In this document: one piece after another, positions 1 through 12,249 of the stretch | How the letters are laid out: each line of letters opens with the position of its first letter | Numbering within the stretch: position 1 is the stretch's first letter | NCBI GenBank assembly: GCA_021234155.1 | Contig: JAJEKV010000046.1 | Span: 9,305,012 to 9,369,011 of the forward strand | DNA from: Isoetes taiwanensis | Lineage: Eukaryota; Streptophyta; Lycopodiopsida; Isoetales; Isoetaceae | Length of the DNA stretch: 64,000 nucleotides | Reading direction: 5' to 3' | The notes under the pieces: generated by a model | What the model was told of the DNA's origin: nothing | Databases searched by the model: none | The model's input: only the letters and a program-made list of their open reading frames with translations | Translations under genes and position numbers: made by a program

Positions 1-107
1 ATGAATAATAGTGATCTTAATTTTTTGCGAAGTTGCATTTTCTTGCTGCTTGAAATGCTGTTATGAAGCGATTTTAAAGACCTGCACTTTTTTTTCTAAG
101 AGTGTGA

Positions 108-1368
<1,261 letters not shown>

Positions 1369-1390
1369 CTTCTGATTTATATTATATCAA

Positions 1391-1396
1391 AATAAA
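1391..1396 (+). promoter_or_regulatory. Candidate polyadenylation signal of the AlaAT gene
   Basis: AATAAA lies 23 bases after the AlaAT stop codon in AT-rich sequence. Plant signals are loose, so this is only a plausible near-upstream element. Confidence 0.35.
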
Positions 1397-1577
1397 ATTA
1401 TAAGGGCAATAATCTTTTGTTGGAAGATCCAGTCTCCTGCAGAGAGGTCTTCAACGCAAATTTTGACATACAGCATGTTGAAATGAGATGTAAGGAGCAC
1501 GCTCAAAGCTGTTCTCCATTATGACTTAAAAGAAACATTGAATAATATTTTTTTTGATCTGTTTACAAAGACTAGCT

Positions 1578-1695
1578 GGGAAGTGATGAGCTTGTGGTAC
1601 AAGGTTAAATAGTTGAAAGAATATAGTAAAAATCGAAGTGGGAATTGATGAGTTTGTGATACATTGTAAATTGTTGAAAGGATATAGTAAGAATT
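1578..1695. repeat. Tandem duplication, about 62 bp x 2
   Basis: Two diverged copies begin at 1578 and 1640 (GGGAAGTGATGAGCTTGTGG versus GGGAATTGATGAGTTTGTGA) and share the following GTTGAAAG and ATATAGTAA blocks. Nothing codes here. The rest of 1,400-2,200 is anonymous AT-rich intergenic sequence. Confidence 0.7.
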
Positions 1696-2211
1696 AAAGA
1701 ATCAGAAGTTGGAAGGGTGTTGGTGCTGCCAATTTTGCTACAAATTGGCAGCATAGAAAGCTAATTCTTATGTTTGTGTGAAATCATAGAGCATGAAGTT
1801 TGAAGACATTTCTCATTTGGCTATCTCAAGAAGACACATTTGCAATAAGACCCAATGGAGGGCATTACCATTTAGGCATTGCTTGAAGGAAGTTGGTTAC
1901 AAACCCCAAGTCAAAGTTTAAAAGGCGCCCCAAATTCCATAGTATTTTGCATGATTTCAATCTTTGATTGTTTTTCTAGAGCAAAATGCATGATTTATGC
2001 TATCCCAAGGCTATTCTAGCTCCATTCCATTGGAAAACCATTGTTCACAGAGACGAGAGTGGTTGCCATGTTGAAGTAGGGGCCATAGTGGAGGCCGTTC
2101 CACATCTTTGCCTCATTCATCTCCAGGACCATTGCTATTTGAAAAGCCTAAATTTGGCAAACTTCCCCTCCTAGTCAAAACACACCGTCACGTCACGTTT
2201 GCAAAATTGCA

Positions 2212-2322
2212 CGTTCCATCACTATTTGGTGTCTTCCCAAGGTCCAAAGTCATTAAAAAATAAAAAATTGTGCACATTCCATCACTATTTTGGTGTTTAC
2301 CAAAGGTTCAAAGTCATTAAGA
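2212..2322. repeat. Tandem duplication, about 60 bp x 2
   Basis: The block CATTCCATCACTATTTTGGTG followed by CCAAAGGTTCAAAGTCATTAA-like sequence occurs twice with a few substitutions. No gene is involved. Confidence 0.65.
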
Positions 2323-2324
2323 TA

Positions 2325-2440
2325 AGAGGTTTTTAATGTCCACGGGAACGCAATCGGGTTATGGGACTAGAGAAAAAGAGGGCATGAGCCCCAACAAAAC
2401 AGAGGGTCTGAGCCCAATCAAAATAGAACATGGGAACTCC
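2325..2440 (-). mobile_element. Likely LINE 3'-end fragment
   Basis: About 55 bases here (TTTTTAATGTCCACGGGAAC, later TATGGGACTAGAG and AAAAAGAGGGCA) match, with substitutions, the 3' end of the minus-strand LINE at 8,967 (TTTTTAGCGTCCACGGAGAC, TATGGGACCCAAAC, AAAAAGAGAGCA). It is therefore probably a short, 5'-truncated LINE copy in the same orientation. No coding remains. 2,450-3,050 holds nothing I recognise. Confidence 0.45.
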
Positions 2441-3049
2441 CGTTACAGATCATGCATGAAGAAAAAACAAAAACAAAGACAAAATCCAAACATAAGGGGG
2501 GAAAGCATCTAACAATAATCCAACCAGGGGTTTTGTGGCCAATTGTCAAAGATGAGTGTTGTGCCTCTCCGATACATTGCCCATTTTTTTTGAAATCTTG
2601 TCTCTCAAACTTTACATAGCTCCTCTTGTCGTCGGGTTAACTGAACTGGAGAGAGGTCTTCTTGCACAAAAAGGTGGGTGCCTTAAGATGACTCACATGT
2701 TGTAGCACATATAGCCTATCTTGCGATGCCGAAAACTGTATTAGGAGATGGCATGGACGATCTGGCCTATGGCACTCACTTTGCGTGCTGTAAAGGCTCC
2801 GGGCTCTGAATGCGCATTGTATCCGTGAAGAAATGTGCAGTTGCCTCTGTATCCGAGTTTGAACCTGTCTCTTCGACCCCTAGAAGGCGCAAGTTCAAGT
2901 GTCGGGCCTGCTCGGGCTGACCTGAACCTGTTCTGCGGTCCTTTCTAAAGTCCTAGACTCTGCCCCACATGCAGAATCCGAAGCTCTATCCTGCATATCT
3001 ACATCTGAGTCCACATATGGCAGTGGCATAGTTTCTACCTCTGTTTATA

Positions 3050-3815
3050 CCGTGGTGTTCACTCGGGATGTGCTTGGAGATATCTCTGACTCTGTTTGTG
3101 CCACGACATCTACTCGGGGTATGTCCATACATGGGGTTAGTGATGCCATCAAGAGTTCAAGATGCTTTAAAGCCTGCTCCTTGGTTTTAAAGGACAAATG
3201 TACAGAGGTGTCTGGAAAAGTAATTGCACCCGAATCCTCTCAAGCATGTTAGAGACTGTATTTGATAGGCTGCTAGGGAAAGATCAATCAATGTGTCTGT
3301 GCAAGAGGTGGTACGAGGTATAGCCAATATAAAAGTGGCTTGTGGATTGTCTGGTAGTTGGCAGGGCTTACTCGAAGTGACATGTGGAGGTCCGGTGGTC
3401 AAGGGGGCTTGCTCTTTTCTAATTTTCTTGCCATTTCCTCCGCCTTACGAGTCATGTTCTAGGGGAAGGAACCAATCTGCTGGGAGATGATGAACTAGAA
3501 AGGGGCAAATCGTGGGGATGTAGAATTGCGCCAGAATACCGTGATCCGAGGGAATTAAATGCTACCAAGGCGGGATAGACCGGGAGAGGGATAAAGTGTG
3601 TGATATATGCCAAGGACGTGGCCAATTGGGCCATGTGGGCCTTTGAACCTTTGAATCTTTGGGCTTTTGTCCAAAGGAGGGTTGGGTCCAAAAGGAGGAC
3701 CAAAGGGGCGTGCATGCCATATAGTTGCTCGGAGAAGAGCTCTGGGGCAGCTGACTTTTGGCTGAGAGCTCGTGATTGGGTGGTGAGACAACGTGCTACA
3801 TCAAGAGTCTGTTTT
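3050..3815 (+). mobile_element. Putative 3' part of an LTR preceding a primer-binding site
   Basis: No gene is seen. It is interpreted as LTR or leader sequence only because it ends directly before a primer-binding-site-like motif (3,818-3,830) and the start of a gag-like frame at 3,841. The left boundary is not visible. The short ORFs here (for example 3,052-3,252) match no family I know. Confidence 0.3.
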
Positions 3816-3817
3816 AG

Positions 3818-3830
3818 TAGTATCAGAGCA
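3818..3830 (+). other. Retrotransposon primer-binding site, initiator-Met tRNA type
   Basis: TAGTATCAGAGCA differs by one base from the canonical plant PBS TGGTATCAGAGC(A), complementary to the 3' end of tRNA-iMet. It sits 11 bases before an ATG opening a gag-like frame. A second PBS of the same type, complete and on the other strand, is at 63,196. Confidence 0.6.
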
Positions 3831-3840
3831 ATAAGTTTCG

Positions 3841-4155
3841 ATGATCGGTTCTTATGCCAATGTTAACTTTGAAGACGAGGAACTCAAAGAGAAGCTTTTT
3901 GAGTTGGAGAATGATAATTCGCTTATGAAAGAAAAGCTGCAGTTGCCGAGGCTCGAATTGTTGAGCTGCAAGAACTAGATTCTCTTCGGGCACAGGTGGC
4001 GCAGTTGCAGCAGACTGCAGGGCGTCCACGTAGTGGCATCAAAAGAGGTGCAATGTCAAAATTGAATTCAAAACGTATTCCACTGCTACAAGTGATGAGG
4101 ATGAGCTTCTCGCATGGTTTCGAGATTTGAATTTTGATACAATTCATGTATATTT
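3841..4155 (+). pseudogene. Gypsy-type Gag N-terminus, frameshifted
   Basis: Opens ATG with MIGSYANVNFEDEELKEKLF, then a charged coiled coil that switches frame near 3,945 into ARIVELQELDSLRAQVAQLQ. A third frame ends with DEDELLAWFRDLNFDTIHV. The pieces look like the coiled-coil start of a plant Gypsy Gag, but at least two frame changes and the adjoining LTR at 4,160 show that it is dead. Confidence 0.5.
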
Positions 4156-4159
4156 GGGT

Positions 4160-4899
4160 TGTTGTAACATCACAAAATCACAGAACCCACAATAAAGTAA
4201 TAGAACACTGGACCAAAGAAACTTTATAATGACAATTGGCCTTTATTTGGAAAAAAGGGGACGTGAGCAAATATATAGGAGCATCGACCCGTTAACTGAA
4301 GATTACAGAAGGGCTGAAGGAGGTCGGATCTCCACTATGGCAGCCAGCAACAGAATACGTTCCTGCAAATCGGCGTCTTCGTCTCGGAATTCTTTAGAAG
4401 CCCAAGTCTGTCAGATCGCAGCTGCCGATACTTCTTTGGACAGAGCCCGAGCCTAAATCTGATAAGGGGGCAGCGGTAGCAGAATAGGAAGGACTTTCAG
4501 GAAATTATTACTTATAAGCATTGTAGAAGATTGATTGAAGGGATCACAGCCAACCCGAGTTGATGCAGGAGCCTGCGACCGTCTACTCAGATTTGCTGTT
4601 AAGGAGACCCTTAACACATTATGAGGCGAATTTCCTTGTGAAGGGCAGAATTGCAATCCAGAGGTGGATCCTTCCTATTGGACAGGCGGGATGTTAGTTT
4701 CTGCTCAAGAGCTACGCGGAGTAGCCAAAGATTTGTATGTTCAGCCAGTTGCATTGCCATAACCCGTTGCACCCGATTGAGTGGTTAACCGTGTAATCCA
4801 ATCTGTTTTTCTGAGATATGTAATATATTTGAATCTTGTGTATCACTTGTGATGTTGTTGAGTGGTTATTTAGCTTCCCATAATCATTGAATCATATCA
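4160..4899 (+). mobile_element. Gypsy LTR (about 740 bp, family copy 1)
   Basis: Starts TGTTGTAACATCAC, ends ATCATATCA, and is followed after two bases by a PBS-like motif, as expected of a 5' LTR in plus orientation. Parts recur elsewhere: 4,217-4,549 matches 6,563-6,885, and 4,557-4,899 matches 9,571-9,913 at equal length. The open frame inside (4,229-4,456, MTIGLYLEKRGREQIYRSID) recurs in the 6.6 kb copy. It is most likely an accident of similarity between copies, not a gene. Confidence 0.65.
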
Positions 4900-4901
4900 A
4901 G

Positions 4902-4913
4902 TGGTCTTAGAGC
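4902..4913 (+). other. Degenerate primer-binding site
   Basis: TGGTCTTAGAGC against the consensus TGGTATCAGAGC, two bases after the LTR end. It supports the right-hand boundary of the LTR. Confidence 0.5.
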
Positions 4914-5600
4914 GAAAGTTGCGATTCTTCTGAGATTTATGGGCTGTGGGAACATCAACGATATTTTGAATTTTACCTTTTGATTTGAACCAAAGAAGAC
5001 GAAACTAGTCATATTCCAAGGTCGCGAAATACCAAGAATCTTACAAGCTTGTGCTGCAAGTACAACTGGGTTTAACTCTTTGGAGCGTGGCGTCCAAAGT
5101 AGAGACTTGGAGTTCTGAAGCCCCAAAAACTTGTGTGATTTTGGGATAAAGACTTTGTGCTTGATGGAGAATCATATTGTTCCAGTAAATGGGTATTGAA
5201 AATAAGGTGGATTTGGCGACTATTGCCGCAGCTTAAGCCGAGCATCGATGAGCGCAGAAAACTCGGTTTTTTGTGGAGAATGCTCAAGTATATAGACCGA
5301 CTTGTTGTGAACGAGTTCGGATTATTGGAGGAAACTTCTATGATCCTTTGAGGGTTATGGAATAATAAAGGCGACTGCTGGATTGTCGTGGAAAAAGCTT
5401 GTCTTGGAGACAAGTAACACCTGCTGTACAACATTGAGCTCTGCTTTGTTATAATAGTCGAACTACCTGCCATAACCTCTTGCCATCTCTAGAAGTCTGT
5501 TCTGATCATCTGAGCCTATATAACTTCCAACCTTTAAGCCTGAGTATGAGAACCCTTGCTTGAGATTGCGGAGTCAGATCGTGGTGATCTGAGAGGCCGA
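4914..5600 (+). mobile_element. Retrotransposon leader / decayed gag
   Basis: Follows the LTR and PBS in plus orientation. It contains only broken frames (for example ENKVDLATIAA near 5,200) and no recognisable domain. Assignment rests on position. Confidence 0.35.
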
Positions 5601-5854
5601 TTGGCATGGGGTCATTTATATGAATCTTTTACTTTCGAAGTCATTTATATTAACACGACCTTATTTGCAGGATTGCTTAGCGTTAAGCATTGGGGAGAAC
5701 TCTATGAATAAGCTATCAAATATATGGATGCAAAATTTGGATGCGGAATCTCAAATTGCTTCATATAGTATGGGCTTATGGGTAAAGTTCATTAGTTGAT
5801 TTTCTTTATGCAGAATAAAGAGTAAAATTTTATTTCTTGTGTGTACCCATGGTA

Positions 5855-6045
5855 GATTGGTAATTACGATTGCAACGTAATAGGCCTGAACATGGCGCAC
5901 TAATTGAATGCCTCTTGGTAGATCAACAATTGTGCTGCAGCGCAATAGGCTTGAACAAGGGTGCATGATGTATATTTTTGAAGAGCGGTAATTGTAGTTG
6001 CAACACAATAGGCCTGACAAAAATTGCATCCGTAATGTGGAGATA
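5855..6045. repeat. Three imperfect copies of a 60-75 bp repeat
   Basis: AATAGGCCTGAACA, AATAGGCTTGAACA and AATAGGCCTGACAA each follow a GCAACG/GCAGCG/GCAACA block, near 5,875, 5,942 and 6,006. No coding. 6,050-6,560 has a further short direct repeat (TTGAGAAGGGATGGA near 6,192 and 6,247) and nothing else recognisable. Confidence 0.5.
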
Positions 6046-6562
6046 CAGTTGTTTTGCACAGATTAAAAGAAAAGGCACGCGAAGGTGCCAAAGAAATATG
6101 GTACTGTGGAAGTACACTAACATATATAATTGTTTCTTGAGCTCGCAGTTCGAGAAACTTCCAGGTTCATGTTGATCGTGGAATAACCACCTTGAGAAGG
6201 GATGGACCAAATTGGAGCGTACTTGGACGATCGCGGACGATATTTTTGAGAAGGGATGGATTGATATGGAGTAAAGCACGGGGGAGAGGTCCATGGCGAC
6301 TGGGTTATGAGGTATGGCAAACATTACATGTTAATGTGTTATTCCCAAGTGGCCTAATAATATATTAAAGGCAAGGGATAACCATTGAAAGGAGGGACAT
6401 ATATTAATAGCGACCTTTATTGAAAATACTAATAAAAGGTGGGCATCGGGAATATCAAAGGGTGAAGCAACAAACAAAAAGGTGGTTGCAATAAAAGATG
6501 GGTCAAGTGATAACAAAGGTATCCACTATTTTGGTTAAAAGGCCAAGGTTCTATTTTTAAAG

Positions 6563-6885
6563 GAACTTTATAATGATAATGGGCCTTTATTTGGAAAAAG
6601 GGGGACATGAGCAAATATATAGGAGCATCAACCTGTTAACTGAGGATTACAGAAGGATTGAAGGAGATCGGATCTGCACTGCTGCAGCCAGCAACAGAAT
6701 ACGTTCCTGCAAATCGGCGTCTTCATTTCGGAATTCTTTAGAAGCCCAAGTCTGTCAGATCACAGCTGCCAATACTTCTTTGGACAGAGCTGAGCCTAAA
6801 TCTAATAAGGGAGCAACAGTAACAGCGGATTGTTTATGGAGACAGACCTATAATCATTGTAGAAGATTGATTGAAGGGATCACAG
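6563..6885 (+). mobile_element. Gypsy LTR fragment (family copy 2)
   Basis: Matches 4,217-4,549 of the LTR at 4.16 kb through its length (AACTTTATAATGA..., GAGCAAATATATAGGAGCAT, AATACGTTCCTGCAAATCGG). It lacks both LTR ends. A short segment is replaced near 6,820-6,845. Confidence 0.65.
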
Positions 6886-7346
6886 TTTATAAGAGGTTAG
6901 GGGTTCAATCCCATCATATCCCGTGTGAATATGCACCAAAACCAAAGGGGGTTTAAGGGAGATTTTAATTTAAATGTGTTGGACCCAATGGTTGTGTTAA
7001 TTAATGTCAATGGTAGTTATGTGTTGGTTGTTAATGTCAATGGTTGTTATGTGTTGGGGGATTTAATTTTTATATGTTGGATGTTAATGGTTTGTGTTTG
7101 GTTTGGTTTAATATTTCAACTTCTCTTGCATTGTCAATAATACAATATTCACATATATTCTGCAGTCGCAATTGTATGTTACGAGCAATACGTTTCATAA
7201 ACCATCTGCAAAACGTTTCGGGACTGCCATCTATATCACTTCCATCAAATGAAGCTTTTAGTGGTGGGAAAACAGGGACTTCCAGTGGCTGATAGTGTAC
7301 TCGAAATTTGATTGAATGAAGAACATATCAGAGAATAACAATGCTT

Positions 7347-8667
7347 CTACAACAAGACATGGCCATCCAAGTTTTCAAACAAGACATGCTTCATCTGATC
7401 TCCTTGCTTTTTAAGGGTCCTGTTCATAGCTTCAGTTTCATAGTAGTAAATTGGTTCAGGGTCTTCTTCAATTGGCAACATGTTCCATCCCATGTCTTCC
7501 ATAATGCAGAAATTTCTAAAGAACACAAGTTGCATGTATGATCTTGGAGGCTTTTTCAACATGGACAGGCAGATGCTTAAGAATTCTGAACTTCTCCTTA
7601 ACAATTCCAAATCTATTCTCCACACAAACTCTACCCCTGCAAATCCTTTTGTTGAACTTATCATGAGGACCATGAGTCCGTGGAAAGACTTTGAGAAGGA
7701 ATGGTTTGCTGGAATATGCAGAATCACCAAGTAGAAGTGGAGGGATATTTACCTAAATTTCTTGATTAGTAGGCTGACCTTTTTTTAATTTTTTGCTGCT
7801 CAAAGTTACTACTGGTTGTGGTAGAATTTGTTTGGAGGCAATTTGTTTGTTAGGACAATTAATTATTTTTCTGAGGAACACTACAACCTATTTCGTTGTC
7901 AAATGAGAAAACGAAATTTCTCTAATTAATTAATTCTTGCTTTATATAGAGCTCTTCTTGAAATGATTTGAATCATGAATTGAACTTGTTCTTGGCACAT
8001 AAGCATTTATAAACAACTTATTGTGTGTAACAATACCTTGTAATAGACATGAGTGCCTTTTATATCGACTGTAATAGTCAACTCCTTTGTCAACATTTTT
8101 TTAATATATGGGAACCACCCACTGCTCCATAGACATTTGACAGTCCTGGTGCATCATGAAATTCCAAATTACATTGAGTTAATCTTGCTCCAAAGAGGCA
8201 TGGCAACAAATCTTTTATATAGTATTGTCTTGAAGGCCAACACTAATGTTATTTTCTTCGTGTATTTCTGCACTATAGCTTTGCCAACATAAAATCTCTC
8301 TCCCACATGCAATGGCATATCATTGTGTGCAAGAAAGTAAAGAATGACAACAACTTTCCCACTTTCCTAGGATCAAGAGGGGGCCTAACTTTAATCCCTA
8401 GCCGAACAAGTAGATCACAACTAAATCTACAAGTCTCTTAAAACTGGCCCTTTTCATTCTGTAAAATTGGTGCCACATATCATCTTCAAATGATGGCAGA
8501 CAACTCCATGTATGGTTATTTATATTACCCCTTCGTCTTTGCCGTGGAGCAATCCAAAATTTTCTAGATGGTCTAACCCTATAGGAGCCAGCTAACATCA
8601 AAGCTGAAGATGCACAAAAGAATTTACCGTTATTATCTTGCAAATCATCGCCATCAAATAGATTCAT
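7347..8667 (-). pseudogene. PIF/Harbinger-type transposase, broken
   Basis: Reads on the minus strand from 8,667. An N-terminal part contains SFEDDMWHQFYRMKRASFKR. The first DDE block, near 8,150, reads GLSNVYGAVGGSHI, where the family has GAIDGTHI. The middle block, near 7,725, reads LGDSAYSSKPFLLKVFPR, and the last, near 7,620, reads VENRFGIVKEKFRIL. The frame shifts repeatedly and has a stop in CVL-stop-KFLHY near 7,520. The first catalytic Asp is Gly, so it cannot be active. No terminal inverted repeats or TTA target duplications were located. Family assignment is firm and the exact ends are not. Confidence 0.8.
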
Positions 8668-8966
8668 TGGGTCTTCAAGCTCATTGAACTCAATAAGCTA
8701 TAAACAATATCTTTGGAAGACAAATCTGATTGTTAGAGCCCCTAGAAGCACGACAGTCATGTCTAGAATGACTGGATCCATGGTAGAACAACAAAAAATG
8801 CAACCCTAAGCAAGAAAGATAGCAAACGAAATATCCCACAAAGCCTACATACTAGCAAGAACAGGGAAAGAAATATCCCACATTTCGAAGGTCGATTTAA
8901 ATTTGAAGACAAATTATCCTACAAAAACCTGCCTACCACTGGAATGGATTGAAGTACATGATAGAA

Positions 8967-9530
8967 TAGAATAGAATAGATTTTTAGCGTCCACGGAGAC
9001 CAATTGGCCTATGGGACCCAAACAAAAAAGAGAGCAGCAAGCGTATTACTGACAGGATTAAAAAACCCCCGCCCCGAAGGGTTTTCGAGGGAAAAACCTT
9101 AGCATTAATAAGTATGCTGGCACACTGTACAATTGTATAGGACAGTTCAATACCGTCCCGTAGGACACAAATGAGCCCGTGCATCCATTACCTCCTGGAG
9201 GTATGACCCCAACAAACCCACTGACGCCGTAGTCAATAACTGATGCAACGGCTGGCCAGGCACTAGCAATCGAACATATCGCTCTCGGATATGGGCAAAT
9301 GCTGGGCAGATCTGGAGGGCATGACATTCATCCTCAATGGTGCCCTGGTGGCAACACTGGCAAAGTCTTTGCTCTCGTGCTTCCCGAGCCCAACGCCCTG
9401 TTTCAATGCGGAGGCGATGTGCACCCGTGCGAATGGAAGCTATAAGTCTGCGCTTCTTCATGGGCAGCTGGGTGTACAAGTACTGGTGTGGGCCTCTTGT
9501 GAGCCTATGAAAATATGTCAGATTCATGCA
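8967..9530 (-). pseudogene. LINE ORF2 C-terminus, 5'-truncated
   Basis: The minus-strand frame 9,527-9,147 carries the downstream zinc-binding region of plant LINE reverse transcriptases: IRTGAHRLRIETGRW, then REQRLCQCCHQGTIEDECHA and LQICP, a C-x2-C...H...C set. Its 3' flank ends in a (TTCTA)n-like tail at about 8,960-8,985 on the minus strand, typical of LINE insertion by target-primed reverse transcription. The 5' side breaks at about 9,540, just before LTR sequence. RT and endonuclease domains are absent. Confidence 0.75.
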
Positions 9531-9570
9531 CTAGACATGGAAGGAGATTACTTTACTTGTGTTGGATGCC

Positions 9571-9913
9571 GAGTTGATGCAGGAGTCTGCCGACCGTCTG
9601 CTCAGATTTGCTGTTAAGGAGACCCTTAATTCATTATGAGGTGATTTCCCTTGTGAAGGGCAGAATTGCAATCCAGAGGTGGATCCTTCCTATTGGACAG
9701 GCGGGATGTTAGTTTCTGCTCAAGACCTACGCGGAATAGCCAGAGATTTGTATGTTAAGCCAGTTGCATTGCCATAGACCTGTGGACCCGGTTGGGTGGT
9801 TAATCGTGTATTCCAATCTGTTTTTCTGAGATATATAATATATTTGGACCTTCTTCTTCACTTGTGATGTTGTTGAGTAGTTATAAGCTTCCCATAATCA
9901 TTGAATCGTATCA
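9571..9913 (+). mobile_element. Gypsy LTR 3' part (family copy 3)
   Basis: 343 bases align without net length change to 4,557-4,899, including GGGCAGAATTGCAATCCAGA and the end ATTGAATCGTATCA. It stands directly before a Gag frame, but the PBS seen after copy 1 is missing, so the LTR-leader junction has been deleted. Confidence 0.7.
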
Positions 9914-9939
9914 AATTTATATTTTGCCAAAACTATGAA

Positions 9940-12190
9940 TGAGGAAGATGCTCAGTTATATTTTGCTGAGCGTCATCTAGATGGTGTTGCAAAGGACTAA
10001 TGGTTGGATATCCGGAAGAACCAGCCAGTCGATCAACCCATTACTACCTTTGCAAAATTTGAAAAGCAAATGAAAAATCATTTTTTGGGTCATAATTGGG
10101 AGCGAGATCTTATCGCCGAGTGGAATAAATTGACTCAACATAACGTGAAAACTGTTCGAGCAACCTTCGCCACTCGAGTTTTAAAGAAAGGACTACAACT
10201 TAATAAAAACGATATTAAGAAGTCTAAAAAACTCATGGGTGGGGTTCATCGTGGGGTACGGGCGAAGCTCGATCTTCAAATTGCCGGTCTTTCTTTTGGC
10301 GAGCTCTGTAAAATGGCAGAGACAGTAGAAGAGGAGGGTCTGGCTCTCACAGAAGCCATTAATGCTCAACCCGGCCTCAAGGTATCTACGAAAGACCCGA
10401 ATGGCTTTCGGGAGAAATCAATGGGGTATGCTCTTGGGTCTGGGCATTCAAACGCCCGCACGCAGACATTATAGATAATGAAGAGATTGAGGCCAAGGAA
10501 CCAAAGGAATCTTATCAAGCGTGCAAGAAGCGGCTAATGCGGGAGAATAAGTTTTTGTATGTTATTCAACAGACCATAAGTTTTATGAATGTCCTTATCT
10601 TGAGGAAAAATAAAGGGAAATCTAATAGTTTCTGTTGTACAGTTTAAGCGTTTGGCAATGAAAACTCATTTTGTGTATTTGGTGGTTTTACGTCCTAAGT
10701 CTAGTGCATCCCCATTAAATGAGCGTCGAACTGTCTTTTTGCACTATTATGATGATGTCTTTTTTATTCCACAAACTCTGCCACCCCAATATCTAGAGGA
10801 CCACATGATTGATCTTTTTCCTGGAAAAGAACCTCCTAATCAAGCTTCTTATCAGAGAATGCAAGGCTAACAAGTTGAGATTAGGTGCCAACTTGATGAA
10901 TTACTTCAAGCTGGATTGATCCGCCATAGTTCTTCACCTTTTGGTGCTCCTGTCTTGTTTGTTGAAAAAAAAAGATAATTGCTGGTGCATGTGTATAGAT
11001 TATCGCGCTTTGAATAAGATAACTATAAAAAATAGGTTTCATATACCAAGGTAGATGATTTGTTTGATCAACTCCAAGGTGCCACAGTTTTTAGTTGTCT
11101 TGATCTTAAGTTAGGGTATTGGCAACTTAAGGTTGGGCCCGAAGATGTTCATAAGACGCATTTCGGACAACCTTTAGACATTATGAGTTTCTAGTCATGC
11201 CATCTGGATTTATAAATGCGCCAGCTTCTTTTGCGAGGCTAGTGGGGCGAATATTTGAAGATATGCATGTTGCTTATGTTGTCGTTTTCTTTGATGACAT
11301 GTTAGTTTCTAGTAAGCCTGAGAAAGACCATTACTTGCATTTATAGAAGTTTTTCGGCTTGTTAAGTGAGGAGTCTATTACTCTTAACCCTAGGAAAAGT
11401 GCCTTTTCCCAATCGAAACTTGATATTTGGATCATATTATTTCTTGAGAGTCTTAAAATGGACCCCAGTAAGGTACAAGCAATTGTGGATTGGCCAATAC
11501 CTACTTCCGGTTGTTGTATTATGCGTTCTTTTTTGAGCTTATGCAGCCACTATAAAAAGTTTGTCCAGAATTTTGCTCGTTTAGCTTCAGATCTATATTT
11601 ATTGCTATGAAAAGATGTTCCTTTCCAATGGAATCATAATCATCACTTCGCTTCCCAAGTTTTAAAGGATGCCATGGTAATCCCACTGTTTCGCATTTGC
11701 CAAAATTTGGTCTACCTTGTTATATGTTGATGCAAGTGGTATGGCTTTGGGCATAGTGTTTGATGCAGGATGGTCATCCTATTGCTTATGAAAGTCAAAA
11801 GTTTTCTGACGCGGAAAGTAGACATAGTGTTTATGATAAAGAATTTTTGGTTATGATTCATATTTTGAAAGTGTGGTGACACTATCTTTTAAGGTTAACG
11901 GTTCATATTTTGACTGACCACCAAAGCATTAGGCACATTGTCTCCCAGAAAACATTATTGGAAAGGCAATTGAAATGGGTTGCTTTATGCAGCAATATGA
12001 TCTCTCAATGGCCTATCGGCCCGGTAAAGAGAATGTTGTGGCGACATTATGCAGTTTGTCCTCTTTCTATAGCACAATCCAACCACTTAAAGGAAATGGA
12101 GCCGGTGTATGCCATTGACCATAATTATAAGGATATTTGGTTATTGGCTCAAAGTGGCAATGCATATGGATTATGGATATAAGCTCGTTA
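9940..12190 (+). pseudogene. Ty3/Gypsy gag-pol remnant (Gag, RT, RNase H)
   Basis: Gag: 9,940-10,474 contains EEDAQLYFAERHLDGVAKD, a stop, then a retrotrans_gag-like region (TTFAKFEKQMKNHFLG). RT: 10,875-11,600 in shifting frames, with [46 protein letters not shown] and the active-site block VVFFDDMLVSS (family YLDDILIYS). RNase H remnants (LTDHQSIRHI) lie at 11,910-12,030. Many stops and frameshifts; protease is not visible, and integrase and 3' LTR are missing, so the element is truncated at about 12,190. It is in the same orientation as the LTR fragment before it. Confidence 0.85.
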
Positions 12191-12249
12191 ATGGATTCTT
12201 ATATAAAGGTCCAATACAATAAATATCAAGTGCTTACTGATGATTTTGA

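Noticed and set aside
4229-4456. 75-codon frame MTIGLYLEKRGREQIYRSID, conserved in a second copy at 6,573.
   Set aside because: Both copies lie inside an LTR family, so conservation reflects shared element ancestry. The frames end at different points and there is no domain.
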